Shown: positions 43,530-53,815, counted from the first letter of the stretch. The stretch: 64,000 bases of DNA from Lysinibacillus fusiformis (GCF_007362955.1 NZ_CP041696.1:3782001-3846000); one strand, 5' to 3'. The notes: a model not told the origin generated them from the sequence alone. Translations and numbers: made by a program.

Positions 43530-44732
43530 ATGGATATTATGAAAAAGGCATTGGATATGCATGCGCATTATAGTGGGAAATTAGAGGTTATTTCAAAGGT
43601 GCCGGTACAGGATTCATATGATCTCAGCCTAGCTTATTCACCAGGTGTAGCTGCTCCGTGCATCGAGATTGAAAAAAATCCATCGTTAGTCTATGACTAT
43701 ACGATGAAGGGGAATATGGTTGCGATTGTATCGGATGGTACAGCAGTACTTGGCTTAGGGGATATTGGACCGAAAGCTGCGTTACCTGTAATGGAAGGAA
43801 AGGCTATTTTATTAAAGCGTTTTGCCAATGTTGATGCTTTTCCAATTTGTTTAGATACGAAGAATACGGATGAAATCGTCAGCATTGTGAAGGCGCTTGC
43901 TCCAACATTTGGCGCAGTGAACCTCGAAGATATTTCAGCACCGCGTTGTTTTGAAATTGAAGACCGTTTGCGTCAGGAATGTGATATTCCTGTGTTTCAC
44001 GATGATCAGCATGGAACGGCAATTGTAGTGGGTGCGGGAATGATTAACGCGAATCGTATCGTGAAAAAAGATGTGGAGACAATGAAGGTTGTTATTAATG
44101 GTGCGGGTGCAGCGGGCATTGCAATTTTACGAATTCTTGTGCAAATGGGCTATAAAAATGTATATATGTGTGATACAAAGGGCATTATTTATGAGGGCCG
44201 AACTGAGGGCATGAATCCGATAAAAGAGGCGGTTGCTCATTTAACAAATCCACAAAAATTACACGGTACGTTGGAGGATGCACTAGTAAATGCAGATGTC
44301 TTTATCGGCGTATCCGTTGCAAATTTACTGACAGAAGCGCACATTGCTTCGATGAATGAAAATCCAGTTGTCTTTGCACTAGCGAATCCAAATCCAGAAA
44401 TTACGTATGACAATGCAAAGGCTTGGGGCGTACGTATTATGGGAACTGGGCGTTCAGACTATCCAAACCAAATCAATAATGTCCTTGCTTTCCCAGGCAT
44501 TTTCCGTGGGGCATTGGATGTACGTGCTACAGATATCAATGAAACGATGAAGCTAGCGGCAGTGGAAGCCATTGCTTCACTTGTAAGCGATGAAGAATTG
44601 AACGAAGAATATATCGTACCGAAATCACTAGATGACAGAGTTGTAGAAATTGTTTCGCGTGCTGTTAGTGGTGCAGCTGTTGAATCGGGCGTATCAGAGT
44701 TATTCCAGCAAACGACAGTCCTTACAGTATAA
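43530..44732 (+). CDS. NAD(P)-dependent malic enzyme (YtsJ-like)
   Basis: Oxidative decarboxylation of malate to pyruvate. The 400-residue protein follows the short bacterial malic-enzyme pattern: SLAYSPGVAAPC, YTMKGNMVAIVSDGTAVLGLG, VNLEDISAPRCFEIE, PVFHDDQHGTAIV (metal and substrate residues), the nucleotide motif VINGAGAAGIAI and PNPEI with TGRSDYPNQINNVLAFPGIFRGALD. ATG 43530 with AAAAGGATGGGG was chosen because the longer frame starts inside the promoter. Single-gene unit with its own terminator. Confidence 0.93.
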   Translation: MDIMKKALDMHAHYSGKLEVISKVPVQDSYDLSLAYSPGVAAPCIEIEKNPSLVYDYTMKGNMVAIVSDGTAVLGLGDIGPKAALPVMEGKAILLKRFANVDAFPICLDTKNTDEIVSIVKALAPTFGAVNLEDISAPRCFEIEDRLRQECDIPVFHDDQHGTAIVVGAGMINANRIVKKDVETMKVVINGAGAAGIAILRILVQMGYKNVYMCDTKGIIYEGRTEGMNPIKEAVAHLTNPQKLHGTLEDALVNADVFIGVSVANLLTEAHIASMNENPVVFALANPNPEITYDNAKAWGVRIMGTGRSDYPNQINNVLAFPGIFRGALDVRATDINETMKLAAVEAIASLVSDEELNEEYIVPKSLDDRVVEIVSRAVSGAAVESGVSELFQQTTVLTV

Positions 44733-44748
44733 ACGAGATTTAGTTAAT

Positions 44749-44790
44749 AGAGAGGCCATCAAAGCAAGTGGATGGACTCTCTTATTTTTT
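44749..44790 (+). terminator. Terminator of the malic enzyme gene
   Basis: AGAGAGGCCATC pairs with GATGGACTCTCT apart from one mismatch, followed by TTATTTTTTT. The rest of the 314-base gap before the chemoreceptor is AT-rich and holds nothing else I can support. Confidence 0.85.
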
Positions 44791-45046
44791 TGCAGATTCA
44801 TCATTATGGCTATGTTTATTTTGTTTTACACAGTGAAAAACTCGAAAAATGTTGTTTTTTGTCTAATCGTATAATAAAATGGAAATGAGTATAATGTAAT
44901 AATTTCCAATTAATTTTCATAGAAAAAATAATCATTTTGTTAAAAAGGAAGGTGATATTTTAGTAAAAAAAGACTTTTGTTTATTTCGTCTAAATAAGAA
45001 AAAAGGTTTATCGTCCGCAAAAAAATATATATAAAAGGTGTGACTA

Positions 45047-46801
45047 GTGAATTTGAAAGCAATTATAAAATTTCGTTCCATTAAAACAAAACTTATCGTT
45101 TTCTCATTAATCCTGTTAATTATTCCTTTAGTGACTTTAGGCTCTTTAAGCTATCAACAAAGTAAGTCGAGTTTAGAGGACGTAGGAAAAGAAAATTTAA
45201 AAAACAGCGTAGAAATGACGATTGAAATGATTAAATTTTTAAACAAAGATGTCGAGGCAGGAACGCTTCCATTGGCAGAAGCACAAGAGAAAGTAAAAGT
45301 AGCTATACTAGGTGAAAAAACGGCTGATGGTAAAAGACCACTCAATAAAAATATTAAGCTAGGTGACAACGGTTATATTTTTGTTGTCAATCAAGAGGGC
45401 GTTTCAGTCGCCAATCCAAGTATAGAAGGGTCAAATGTGTGGGATGAAGTTGACAGTAATGGTGTGAAGTTTATTCAAGAAATGATAAAAGTAGGAAATA
45501 ATGACGGCGGTTTTGTCTCTTATGAATGGCCATTACCTAATACAGATACGGTAGAAGAAAAGAGTGTATATGCAAAAACGGATCCCTATTGGGGTTGGAC
45601 GATCGGGGCAAGTACATATACTGTAGAGTTCGAAAAACCAGCGGACAAGATATTAAATTTCACATTAATCGTCATTGGTATTGCGTTTGTTTTAGGGATT
45701 GTAGTTATTTGGAAGTATGCAAGTAGTATGACTAAGCCAATTAATAAAGTAGCGGAGGCGATGGTTCTTTTCGCAGACGGTGACTTAACTCATGAAAACA
45801 TTGAAATCAAATCAGATGATGAAATTGGCAAATTGGCTAGTGCAATGAATCAAATGCAGAACAAACTTAAAGATATGATTTACAAGATTTCACAAGCTTC
45901 AGATTTAATTACTCGTTCAAGTGATGAGCTAACTCAGTCGGCGAATGAAGTAAAAATGGGGACGGAGCAAGTGGCAATGACGATGCATGATTTAGCTACT
46001 GGTGCAGAAGGGCAAGCCCATCATTCGAGTGAATTAACTTCTTTAATGGATAGCTTTACTTCAGATTTACATAAAACAAATAAATATGGTGAGGATATTC
46101 ACCATTCATCCGTTGAGGTGTTGAATCTTACGAATGATGGTAGCCATTTAATGGCGTCCTCTAATGAACAAATGTCGAAAATCGATGACATTGTCCAAAG
46201 TGCCGTGGTAAAAGTGAAAAATTTAGACGCTCAATCTCAAGAAATTTCGAAATTAGTCATTGTTATTAAAGATATAGCAAATCAAACTAATTTATTGGCC
46301 TTAAATGCGGCTATTGAGGCAGCAAGAGCTGGTGAGCATGGAAAAGGCTTTGCGGTTGTTGCAGATGAAGTCAGAAAACTTGCTGAACAAGTAGCCTTTT
46401 CGGTAAATGATATTACAGGCATTGTGACGAATATCCAAGATGATTTTGATGTCGTTACAGGCTCTTTAGAAGATGGCTATAAAGAGGTAAAACAAGGAAC
46501 AGATCAAATTAAAGCAACGAGTGAAACCTTTAATACCATTAGCCATTCCATCACGGATGTCGTGGAAAGCGTTAAATTGATTGCCACGAATTTATCGATT
46601 GTGGCTGAAGATGGTCAAAAAATGAATAGTTCCATTCAGGAAATTGCCGCAGTCGCAGAAGAATCGGCAGCGGGAATTGAACAAACGACAGCTACGACCG
46701 AGCAGGCAAGTACTTCAATGGAAGAGATGGCTGGAAAATCAGCGCAACTAGCTGATTTAGCACTGAAGCTGAAAGAGCTGATTGCCCAATTTAAACTGTA
46801 G
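45047..46801 (+). CDS. Methyl-accepting chemotaxis protein with single Cache sensor
   Basis: A 584-residue chemoreceptor. TM1 (about 14-34) and TM2 (about 204-224) flank an extracytoplasmic sCache-type domain with [19 protein letters not shown]-like [16 protein letters not shown] and [13 protein letters not shown], a fold that often binds small organic acids or amines. HAMP and the signalling coiled coil follow, with the conserved tip [18 protein letters not shown]. The start is GTG 45047 after AAGGTGTGA. It is followed by a strong terminator. Confidence 0.93.
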   Translation: MNLKAIIKFRSIKTKLIVFSLILLIIPLVTLGSLSYQQSKSSLEDVGKENLKNSVEMTIEMIKFLNKDVEAGTLPLAEAQEKVKVAILGEKTADGKRPLNKNIKLGDNGYIFVVNQEGVSVANPSIEGSNVWDEVDSNGVKFIQEMIKVGNNDGGFVSYEWPLPNTDTVEEKSVYAKTDPYWGWTIGASTYTVEFEKPADKILNFTLIVIGIAFVLGIVVIWKYASSMTKPINKVAEAMVLFADGDLTHENIEIKSDDEIGKLASAMNQMQNKLKDMIYKISQASDLITRSSDELTQSANEVKMGTEQVAMTMHDLATGAEGQAHHSSELTSLMDSFTSDLHKTNKYGEDIHHSSVEVLNLTNDGSHLMASSNEQMSKIDDIVQSAVVKVKNLDAQSQEISKLVIVIKDIANQTNLLALNAAIEAARAGEHGKGFAVVADEVRKLAEQVAFSVNDITGIVTNIQDDFDVVTGSLEDGYKEVKQGTDQIKATSETFNTISHSITDVVESVKLIATNLSIVAEDGQKMNSSIQEIAAVAEESAAGIEQTTATTEQASTSMEEMAGKSAQLADLALKLKELIAQFKL

Positions 46802-46833
46802 ATACGTTTGAATAATTTACAAAAGTCAATATA

Positions 46834-46873
46834 AAAAACAGTCTGCTAGGATACCGCCTAGCAGACTGTTTTT
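46834..46873. terminator. Strong terminator after the chemoreceptor gene
   Basis: A perfect 17-bp stem from AAAAACAGTCTGCTAGG, a 6-base loop, then its complement ending in T. A and T runs on both sides allow bidirectional use. Confidence 0.92.
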
Positions 46874-47019
46874 GGCTATAAAGGTAAAAATCCGAGAGTA
46901 AACTCCTGCGAATCATATTTGCGACGCAAGAGCAAGAGACGCAGCGGGAGTGAAACCTTGCCCGCGAAAAGCGTTGCGAATTTTATGGTTTGAAGGACTT
47001 TTTAGATAGTCCCATCTCT

Positions 47020-47670
47020 TTACATCATCCCGACACCAATCAGGCCAATAAAGAGAACTACAATAAGGACAAAGAAGATAATGAATAAAATAAAAGAAGG
47101 AATAAAGACTGTAAAGAAAGCCTTCCAGTTTGAAATTTCGTGTGCTTCCGCTACAACGCCGACAGTGATAACAAAGGACCAAATACCAGCAACTATAGTT
47201 GCTAACGTTGTTGGCCAAAAAATCCAAGGTGCTGATCCTGCTAAGTTAGCGTCCATTAAAGTTTCAGGAGAAGTAAAGAGCCAAATTAAATAAAAAGGAA
47301 TCAGGACGATCATCGGTATGGCGCTTAAGCTAAGTCCTTTAAATAATGCAGAGAAGGTCGCCGTCCCTTTAAATAGTTTACCGAATAGCCAAGTGATAAA
47401 AGCGGAGAAGGCTGTACCAATAATTCCGGCAATCGGTGCTATAATCACACAAAATAGCGCGATAAGCCAAGGGGATAATTCAGGCATAAAATTACTATCA
47501 ATAAGTCCAGAAAGCAATGAACCAATGTAACCAATAGACAATACAAGAATCGCAAAGCCAATGGATTTAACATCAATCATGTAACGAGCTGTTTGTTTTG
47601 GATGCATCCATACATTCAAAAACGGATTGACTGTTGGCCTTTCTTGTGTTGTATCATTATAGTTTTCCAT
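47020..47670 (-). CDS. Yip1-family multi-spanning membrane protein
   Basis: A 216-residue protein with a hydrophilic N-terminus (ERPTVNPFLNVWMHPKQTARYM) and five predicted membrane helices. The overall pattern is that of the YIP1 family. Bacterial members are poorly characterised. ATG 47670 after GGAGGTAG was preferred to TTG 47673. It is a single gene with purC-type neighbours and no visible link to them. Confidence 0.8.
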   Translation of the reverse strand: MENYNDTTQERPTVNPFLNVWMHPKQTARYMIDVKSIGFAILVLSIGYIGSLLSGLIDSNFMPELSPWLIALFCVIIAPIAGIIGTAFSAFITWLFGKLFKGTATFSALFKGLSLSAIPMIVLIPFYLIWLFTSPETLMDANLAGSAPWIFWPTTLATIVAGIWSFVITVGVVAEAHEISNWKAFFTVFIPSFILFIIFFVLIVVLFIGLIGVGMM

Positions 47671-47817
47671 CAAACTACCTCCAAATATAATAGAATAAAT
47701 ACATGTTGCGTATAGTTAATATACGACTGGTGTGACGAAAAGTTTCATAAAAAAGTAAAGAAGATGAATTTAGACTTCTGTCAGGCATCTTCGTCTGCGC
47801 TACGTCTAATGTTAAAC

Positions 47818-47845
47818 AAAAAAAAGAGCCGCAAAATAGCGGCTC
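47818..47845 (-). terminator. Terminator of purC
   Basis: GAGCCGC and GCGGCTC pair around a 6-base loop. On the minus strand eight T follow. It lies 12 bases after the purC stop. Confidence 0.88.
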
Positions 47846-47857
47846 CATTTTAGCTTT

Positions 47858-48544
47858 TTATTCAGCTAGCATAATTTTTTCAAGTTCTAATGGTTCGATG
47901 TATTGTTCGCCTTTGTAAGCACGCATATTGCCCCCTGAAATTTCATCAATCAATAAAATTTCATTTGTTTGTGCGTCGCGACCAAATTCTAATTTAATAT
48001 CATAAAGTGTTAAGCCTTTTTTCGCAAGCTCTGCGCCAACGAATTTTGAAATTTCAATCGTACGTTGCTTTAAGATTGCATATTCTTCGTGTGTTAACAG
48101 GTTTAACATCGCTAAAGCATCTTCAGAAATAGGAGGATCTAGGCGATCGTCATCTTTGATTGTTACTTCTACGAAAGAATCTAAATCTTGTCCTTCTTGT
48201 ACGTAAGCACCATAGCGGCGTAAGAAAGAGCCTACAGCTTTAAAGCGGCAAATGACTTCTAAACCTTTACCGAAAACCGTTGCAGGTTTTACAGTCATTG
48301 TAGCATCATCGAAGTTTGCATCTACGTAGTGAGTAGGGACACCTTGTTCGTTTAGTTTTGAGTAGAAATAAGAAGTTAAGCGAAGTCCAGCAAGACCAGC
48401 ACCGTCAATTGTTAAACCGACAGTATTTGCACCTGGATCGAATACGCCGTTTTCACCAGTTACATCATCTTTAAATTTTAATAAGTAATGACCATCTTCT
48501 AGTTTGAACACATTTTTCGTTTTACCTGTATACAATAATTCCAC
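47858..48544 (-). CDS. purC: Phosphoribosylaminoimidazole-succinocarboxamide synthase (PurC), stand-alone
   Basis: SAICAR synthase joins aspartate to CAIR in purine synthesis, using ATP. The 228 residues contain YTGKTKNVFKLEDGHYLLKF, the EVICRFKAVGSFLRRYG block, LYDIKLEFGRD and LIDEISGGNMR. Here it is flanked by a Yip1 gene and gdhA, not by the pur operon where Bacillus keeps it. It is either the only purC, relocated, or a second copy. The start is GTG 48544 after GGAGGG. The upstream region shows PurBox-like sequences. Confidence 0.92.
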   Translation of the reverse strand: MELLYTGKTKNVFKLEDGHYLLKFKDDVTGENGVFDPGANTVGLTIDGAGLAGLRLTSYFYSKLNEQGVPTHYVDANFDDATMTVKPATVFGKGLEVICRFKAVGSFLRRYGAYVQEGQDLDSFVEVTIKDDDRLDPPISEDALAMLNLLTHEEYAILKQRTIEISKFVGAELAKKGLTLYDIKLEFGRDAQTNEILLIDEISGGNMRAYKGEQYIEPLELEKIMLAE

Positions 48545-48577
48545 AAAAAACCCTCCAATATTTCATAGTACCTTATG

Positions 48578-48621
48578 ATTATAACACGAATGTTTTAAAT
48601 GTTTAATATAAAAAATGTTCG
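48578..48621 (-). promoter_or_regulatory. purC promoter with PurBox-like inverted pair
   Basis: On the minus strand a -10 TATAAT lies at 48583-48578. Upstream, CGAACAT (48621-48615) and an inverted, less exact copy ending ATTCGT (about 48593-48586) flank an AT-rich spacer of about 20 bases. This resembles the inverted CGAAC-core PurBoxes bound by PurR. The second box is degenerate. Confidence 0.45.
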
Positions 48622-48663
48622 TTTTAAACAATAATTTTTGTATTTTTTCACTTGTTATCCACT

Positions 48664-48698
48664 AAAAAATAAGATGATAACGAATAATCGTTATCATC
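48664..48698 (-). terminator. Terminator of gdhA
   Basis: GATGATAACGA and TCGTTATCATC form a perfect 11-bp stem with a 4-base loop. On the minus strand TTATTTTTTAG follows. Confidence 0.82.
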
Positions 48699-48775
48699 AT
48701 AAGGGGAATTAAGAAAATTTAAACTTTTTGCAGTAGGAGTGTGCTACCGCTATAGGGATCAATAAAAGATTGTTA

Positions 48776-50149
48776 TTAATATACGCCTTCAGATAGCATA
48801 CCATCTGCAACTTTTACGAAGCCTGCGATATTTGCGCCAACAACAAGGTTACCAGGGTAGCCGTATTTATCAGCAGCTGCTTTACTATCTGCATAAATGT
48901 CTTTCATAATTTGGTGTAGTTTAGCATCTACTTCTTCAAATGACCAAAATACACGGCTTGAATCTTGCGCCATTTCAAGAGCAGATACAGCTACGCCACC
49001 AGCATTTGCTGCTTTAGCAGGACCGAATAATACGCCAGCATTTAAGAATTCATTAATTGCTTCAAGGTCAGATGGCATGTTTGCTCCTTCACCAATTGCT
49101 TTCACACCATTTGAGATTAATGTACGAGCAGCGTCGCCATTGATTTCGTTTTGTGTAGCACATGGTAGAGCGATATCACATGGAATTGACCAGATACCCG
49201 TACAACCTTCAGTAAATGTAGCATTTGGACGATAGTTTAAGTATGTTGAGATACGATCACCTTTTACTTCTTTGATTTCCTTAATCGCATCAAGGTCTAA
49301 ACCGTCTGGATCATAGACATAGCCTGAAGAGTCAGAGCAAGCTACTACTTTTGCCCCGTATGCCTGCGCTTTTTCGATTGCGTAAGTTGATACGTTACCT
49401 GAACCTGAAACGACAACTGTTTTGCCCTCGAATGAATCATTTGCATCTTGTAGCATTTCTTTTACAAAATAAACTGTACCGTAACCAGTAGCCTCTTTAC
49501 GAGCTAAAGATCCGCCATAACCAGGAGTTTTACCAGTTAATACACCTGATTCGCTTGCTTTTGTTAAACGTTTGTATTGCCCCCATAAATAGCCAACTTC
49601 ACGAGCGCCTACACCAATATCACCAGCAGGAACATCGACATCTGGACCGATATGACGGTATAATTCAGTCATGAATGCTTGACAGAAGCGCATGATTTCC
49701 GAGTCTGATTTTCCTTTAGGATTGAAGTTAGAGCCACCTTTACCACCACCGATTGGTTGGCCAGTTAAAGCATTTTTAAAGATTTGTTCAAAACCTAAGA
49801 ATTTGATGATTGATTCATTTACGGAAGGGTGGAAGCGAAGACCGCCTTTGTATGGGCCCATTACATTGCTATACTGCACACGATAACCTCGGTTTACTTG
49901 AACTTGGTTATTATCATCTTGCCAAGCTACGCGGAATGAGATGATGCGATCTGGTTCCACGATACGTGATAAGATATTTGCTTTAATATATTCAGGGTGT
50001 TGTGCAAATACAGGCACTAATGAGATGAAAATCTCTTCAGCTGCTTGTAAGAACTCCGCTTGATGACAATTTTGTTGTTTCAGTTGTTCGAATACGCCAT
50101 CTACGTATTCTTTCGCTAATTGATCGTTGCTTACAGTTGTTGTTGTCAT
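48776..50149 (-). CDS. gdhA: Glutamate dehydrogenase (hexameric, NADP-type)
   Basis: Interconverts glutamate with 2-oxoglutarate and ammonia. The 457-residue protein shows the catalytic-lysine block PIGGGKGGSNFNPKG, VPAGDIGVGAREVGYLWGQYKR, the nucleotide fold VVSGSGNVSTYAIEKA and the C-terminal AANAGGVAVSALEMAQ. Length and pattern fit the short hexameric family to which E. coli GdhA belongs, which is usually NADP-specific. ATG 50149 after GGAGGTTTT was preferred over the open frame to 50164. It could assimilate ammonia released by the Eut and D-serine pathways (inference). Confidence 0.95.
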   Translation of the reverse strand: MTTTTVSNDQLAKEYVDGVFEQLKQQNCHQAEFLQAAEEIFISLVPVFAQHPEYIKANILSRIVEPDRIISFRVAWQDDNNQVQVNRGYRVQYSNVMGPYKGGLRFHPSVNESIIKFLGFEQIFKNALTGQPIGGGKGGSNFNPKGKSDSEIMRFCQAFMTELYRHIGPDVDVPAGDIGVGAREVGYLWGQYKRLTKASESGVLTGKTPGYGGSLARKEATGYGTVYFVKEMLQDANDSFEGKTVVVSGSGNVSTYAIEKAQAYGAKVVACSDSSGYVYDPDGLDLDAIKEIKEVKGDRISTYLNYRPNATFTEGCTGIWSIPCDIALPCATQNEINGDAARTLISNGVKAIGEGANMPSDLEAINEFLNAGVLFGPAKAANAGGVAVSALEMAQDSSRVFWSFEEVDAKLHQIMKDIYADSKAAADKYGYPGNLVVGANIAGFVKVADGMLSEGVY

Positions 50150-50335
50150 AGTGAAAACCTCCAAATGTTTGATAGGGGTATCGTATATCTATTTTTCGCA
50201 CTATTCAATAAAATACTTTTTCCAATGACGTTAAGTTTGTGAAAAAATGAGCAAGCAGGGTGTGGAATTAATTATATTAGAATAATAAGCGAATGATTGA
50301 TTCATCTAATTATGAGAAGGGAATGATGCCTTATT

Positions 50336-50809
50336 GTGAAGTTATTAATTGACGCTGACGCCTGTCCAGTCGTGGATTTAGCGCTTTCTATATCATCTGA
50401 GTATGAGATTGAAACTATCTTGTTTTGCGATACATCACACCGTATTGAACGTGATAACGTAATAACAATTATGGTGCCCAAGGGTCCTGATTCGGTTGAT
50501 TTCACGCTAGTGAATGCGCTTTCAAAACACGATATTGTCATTACACAGGATTATGGTCTAGCAGCCATGGTTTTGGCGAGAGGGGGATATCCAATCGATC
50601 AAAATGGACGTGAAATGTCAGATGAAAATATCGAACGTTTGCTCGATATGCGCCATGTTGGACAGAAAATCAGGCGTGCAGGTGGACGAACCAAGGGACC
50701 TAAAAAACGAACGCAAGAAAACAATATTTCGTTCGAATTGAAATTTCGACAAATTTGTGAACGAGCAATTTCAGCAAAGAAAATGGAGGAATCTACAGAT
50801 GGAAAATGA
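50336..50809 (+). CDS. YaiI/YqxD family protein (DUF188)
   Basis: A 157-residue protein of the widespread YaiI/YqxD family, a PIN-like fold of unknown activity. Motifs are [11 protein letters not shown] at the N-terminus, [28 protein letters not shown] and the basic end [14 protein letters not shown]. The acidic residues in DADACP and TQDYG are the likely metal site. The start is GTG 50336. The last 11 bases overlap the next gene, so the two are co-translated. Confidence 0.9.
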   Translation: MKLLIDADACPVVDLALSISSEYEIETILFCDTSHRIERDNVITIMVPKGPDSVDFTLVNALSKHDIVITQDYGLAAMVLARGGYPIDQNGREMSDENIERLLDMRHVGQKIRRAGGRTKGPKKRTQENNISFELKFRQICERAISAKKMEESTDGK

Positions 50810-52127
50810 GCTTAAACACGAACTATTTAATCAACATCCGTTACTAAAAGGCATGGCAAATGAAGATACTGTCTTTTGGGAAAATACAAAATGGATAAAA
50901 ACGGCGAAAACAGAGCTCTTTTCGATGAAGGAAGTAGAGGATGCGGAAGAAACGCTTAAACGCTTTTCTTCCTATTTAATAGTAGCATTTCCTGAGCTTA
51001 CGAAGAGTAAGGGGTTTATTGAATCATCTATTCGAGAGATACCAGCTATGAAAGAGGCACTTGAAAAACAATATCACCTATCGATACCAGGTCGATTCCT
51101 ATTGAAATGTGATTTTGCTTTACCGATTTCAGGCTCTATTAAAGCACGTGGCGGTATTTATGAAGTGCTAAAACATGCGGAGCGACTAGCAATTGCCAAT
51201 GGAAAACTAAAAATAGAGGATGATTATACCGTTTTAGCAACGGAAGAACTACGAGCATTCTTCCAACAGTATACGATTGCAGTAGGTTCTACCGGTAATC
51301 TAGGGTTAAGTATCGGCATTATGGGCAAAAAACTCGGCTTTAATGTCGTTGTACATATGTCCAGTGATGCAAAAGAGTGGAAAAAGGCATTGTTGCGCGA
51401 GAAAGGTGCAACCGTTATTGAATATCAAGCGGATTATAGTGTAGCTGTAGAACAAGGTCGTCAGGAAGCTGAACAAGATCCCTTATGTCATTTTATAGAT
51501 GATGAGAACTCTAAAGACTTATTTGCCGGATATGCGGTGGCAGCAAAGCGTTTAAAAGTTCAATGTGAAAAGACGAACATTATAGTGGATGAAACCCATC
51601 CATTGTTCGTGTATTTGCCATGTGGTGTTGGTGGTGGACCAGGTGGGGTAGCGTACGGTTTACGTGAAATTTTCGGAGAACACGTCCATATTTTCTTTGC
51701 TGAACCGGTGGCATCTCCTTGCATGACCATCGGGCTAATGACAGGTTTACATGACGCCATTAGTGTAGAGGATATCGGTCTGGACAATAAAACAGAAGCG
51801 GATGGCTTGGCTGTTGGCCGTGCCTCCAAATTTGTCGGTAAGGTAATGGAAACGTATATTAATGGCTGTTACACAGTGAAGGATGAAGAATTATTTACAT
51901 CACTGGGCTTGATGATGGAGTCAGAGGGATTATTTTTAGAGCCATCTGCCCATGCGGGAATGTTTGGTCCCATTCAATTGCTGAAAAATGGGCAAGCCTA
52001 TTTAGAGAAGCATGCATTAACAGAGAAAATGGCACAGGCGACGCATCTTGTTTGGGCAACTGGCGGTAGTATGGTACCTCAGGAGATGCGTGAGGAGTAT
52101 TTGAAAAAGGCAATGAGCAATAAGTAA
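50799..52127 (+). CDS. dsdA: D-serine dehydratase (D-serine ammonia-lyase)
   Basis: A PLP enzyme that converts D-serine to pyruvate and ammonia. The 442 residues match DsdA: NTKW near the start, the PLP lysine in [42 protein letters not shown], the phosphate-binding [15 protein letters not shown] and [15 protein letters not shown] 50799 follows GGAGG. The in-frame ATG at 50757 lies within the upstream gene and has no ribosome site. It overlaps yqxD by 11 bases. Confidence 0.94.
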   Translation: MENELKHELFNQHPLLKGMANEDTVFWENTKWIKTAKTELFSMKEVEDAEETLKRFSSYLIVAFPELTKSKGFIESSIREIPAMKEALEKQYHLSIPGRFLLKCDFALPISGSIKARGGIYEVLKHAERLAIANGKLKIEDDYTVLATEELRAFFQQYTIAVGSTGNLGLSIGIMGKKLGFNVVVHMSSDAKEWKKALLREKGATVIEYQADYSVAVEQGRQEAEQDPLCHFIDDENSKDLFAGYAVAAKRLKVQCEKTNIIVDETHPLFVYLPCGVGGGPGGVAYGLREIFGEHVHIFFAEPVASPCMTIGLMTGLHDAISVEDIGLDNKTEADGLAVGRASKFVGKVMETYINGCYTVKDEELFTSLGLMMESEGLFLEPSAHAGMFGPIQLLKNGQAYLEKHALTEKMAQATHLVWATGGSMVPQEMREEYLKKAMSNK

Positions 52128-52512
52128 GGATCAATGAGATAGTCGGCAATATCAACTGAATCTGATAGGATTTCATAAAGACTTTATGGTGACAATCGGC
52201 AAATTTATTCTATATCTAGGGGCAGGTTTCTTAATTTGCTTCACAGACGACATCATGAGCATAAGTAAGTGCGATTTTGGGGTTTATCAAAAAAGTCTAA
52301 TTTATGTAGTTTAAACTCCAAAATGAGATTCAGAAAAAAACAGGTGCTAGCCAGTTCTCGAATTAAGTAGGGGACTGGTTATATAGATTAATTTTAATTC
52401 TTTCTTTGATTTTATGGTTGATATTTTATTCCAACTTATGGGATGATTTAATATTCAATATGGAAAGACGATATAATTATTGGTTAACATTCCAAATAGT
52501 AGGTGATGGGTG
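52128..52512. other. Intergenic region, change in base composition
   Basis: Follows dsdA without a clear terminator. A 42-codon frame at 52186-52314 (MVTIGKFILYLGAGFLICF) has only a poor ribosome site and is not called. From about 52380 the DNA becomes very AT-rich and stays so through the next gene. Confidence 0.4.
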
Positions 52513-53517
52513 ATGAAAAAATTTAGTTTTAAAGTAAAAAAAGAAATAAGAGGTATAGAGGCAGATTTCTGTATTAATCAAGATGTTATTAGCACTTTTA
52601 ATGAGATTTCTGGAGACAATCAAATAAAGTGCACGTCTTTATTGTTTAAAAGTGAAGAAGGTAAAACTAGTATAATTATTGAATTTGAATGTTCTTATAA
52701 AGAAGACGAATTCCTTCTAAGTAGTATTAATAAAGCATATTTTTTCTCAGAGAGAAATTTATTTGAAACAGTGCTTATGGCAGCAGGGAAAAAATATAGA
52801 AGAACTGTTTATATTGTTGACTTACATAAAGAAGCAGAAGTTATTAATATTTCTAATTTATCGGATGTTAGTGAATTGGAATTTAAAAAAATCCAACATA
52901 TTGTAAATGGAGCTTTTAGGAAAGGTTTGTCTCTAGTTCCAGTACCTCTCAATTTGGGGAATATAGACATTGAAGAAATGTTAAATGCATCTATAATGCT
53001 AACAAATATAGAGAATTCGGAAAAAAAGGGATTAATTCAATATGCATTATTTTACATAAATATAATGGAAAGTCAGTTTGATCAGTCTGGGTTAGGTAGA
53101 TTTGATTATATTCAAAGATTTAGATTAGTTTGGAGTGCCTTTAATTCTATATATCAAATGTATCCTACTGGAAATGGTGATAAAAGGGATGTGGAAAATT
53201 ATTCAAAAAAACCTCATGTAGTGGAGTTTTTCAAAAATAATTTTAATGAATTATTGGAGGATTTAACTGTCTTATCAAAAGCTGAATTAAAAGATAAAAA
53301 AAATAATAATATTTCAAATCTACTGAAAAATTCTCTTTTAACCAAAGATTACGAGGGTATTTCTTTAAATACTCTTTTATGTATTTATGTTATAAGAAAT
53401 ACAGCATTACATGGAAATATAGAACAGAATGATGAATTAAGCTTAAGTAGAAAAGCTTTTAGTATCATAACACCGATTGTTACTTCTTCTATACTAGAAG
53501 AAATTAAAATACTTTAA
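52513..53517 (+). CDS. Uncharacterised protein with a C-terminal HEPN-type motif
   Basis: A 334-residue cytoplasmic protein without signal or membrane segments. Near the C-terminus it has YVIRNTALHGN, which fits the R-x4-6-H motif of HEPN ribonucleases, placed in a helical region as in Apea-type HEPN proteins. The N-terminal 200 residues match nothing I know. The gene is much more AT-rich than dsdA and ykuS around it and is flanked by gaps of 385 and 550 bases, which suggests recent transfer. ATG 52513 follows AGGTGA. A defence or abortive-infection role is possible but unproven. Confidence 0.6.
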   Translation: MKKFSFKVKKEIRGIEADFCINQDVISTFNEISGDNQIKCTSLLFKSEEGKTSIIIEFECSYKEDEFLLSSINKAYFFSERNLFETVLMAAGKKYRRTVYIVDLHKEAEVINISNLSDVSELEFKKIQHIVNGAFRKGLSLVPVPLNLGNIDIEEMLNASIMLTNIENSEKKGLIQYALFYINIMESQFDQSGLGRFDYIQRFRLVWSAFNSIYQMYPTGNGDKRDVENYSKKPHVVEFFKNNFNELLEDLTVLSKAELKDKKNNNISNLLKNSLLTKDYEGISLNTLLCIYVIRNTALHGNIEQNDELSLSRKAFSIITPIVTSSILEEIKIL

Positions 53518-53627
53518 TTTGAGATGTTTTAATAAAAATCTCATCTAGATATATTACGGAAAATCGTATCATGTGTAAGTGAAGTTTTCTTAAAGGGGAT
53601 GTTTATAGGAAACTTCCTCCTTAAAAG

Positions 53628-53672
53628 AAAATGTAGCAACGATTATTTTACAACGTTGCTGCATTTTCTTTT
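53628..53672 (+). terminator. Intrinsic terminator
   Basis: AAAATGTAGCAACG pairs with CGTTGCTGCATTTT (one G-T pair) and a T-rich tail follows. It is 110 bases after the HEPN-motif gene and can also work on the opposite strand for the small lipoprotein gene. Confidence 0.82.
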
Positions 53673-53713
53673 CAACTATTTTTGTTAAAATTGTGTATTT
53701 TTGGTTTGTGTAG

Positions 53714-53815
53714 TTATTTGTATGGGAGGTTTGTTTCTTCACCTGGAGAACTAGTACAACCTGCCAATAGTAAAATAAAAATTATAACTACGAACATGTT
53801 AATTAAATGTTTCAT
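53714..53815 (-). CDS. 33-residue lipoprotein
   Basis: The minus strand encodes a lipoprotein signal (MKHLINMFVVIIFILLLAGC) with lipobox LLAGC and a mature part of only 14 residues (CTSSPGEETNLPYK). AGGGGG lies 5 bases before ATG 53815. Such tiny lipoproteins are easily missed. They may be entry-exclusion, lysis-type or pheromone-precursor peptides. Function unknown. Confidence 0.65.
   Translation of the reverse strand: MKHLINMFVVIIFILLLAGCTSSPGEETNLPYK

Noticed and set aside
48673-48698. Fur box in the palindrome TGATAACGA/TCGTTATCA
   Set aside because: It lies after the gdhA stop and is followed by a T run on that strand, so it is a terminator.
52186-52314. 42-codon frame with a hydrophobic start after dsdA
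   Set aside because: Weak ribosome signal and no family resemblance; could be real but not supportable.
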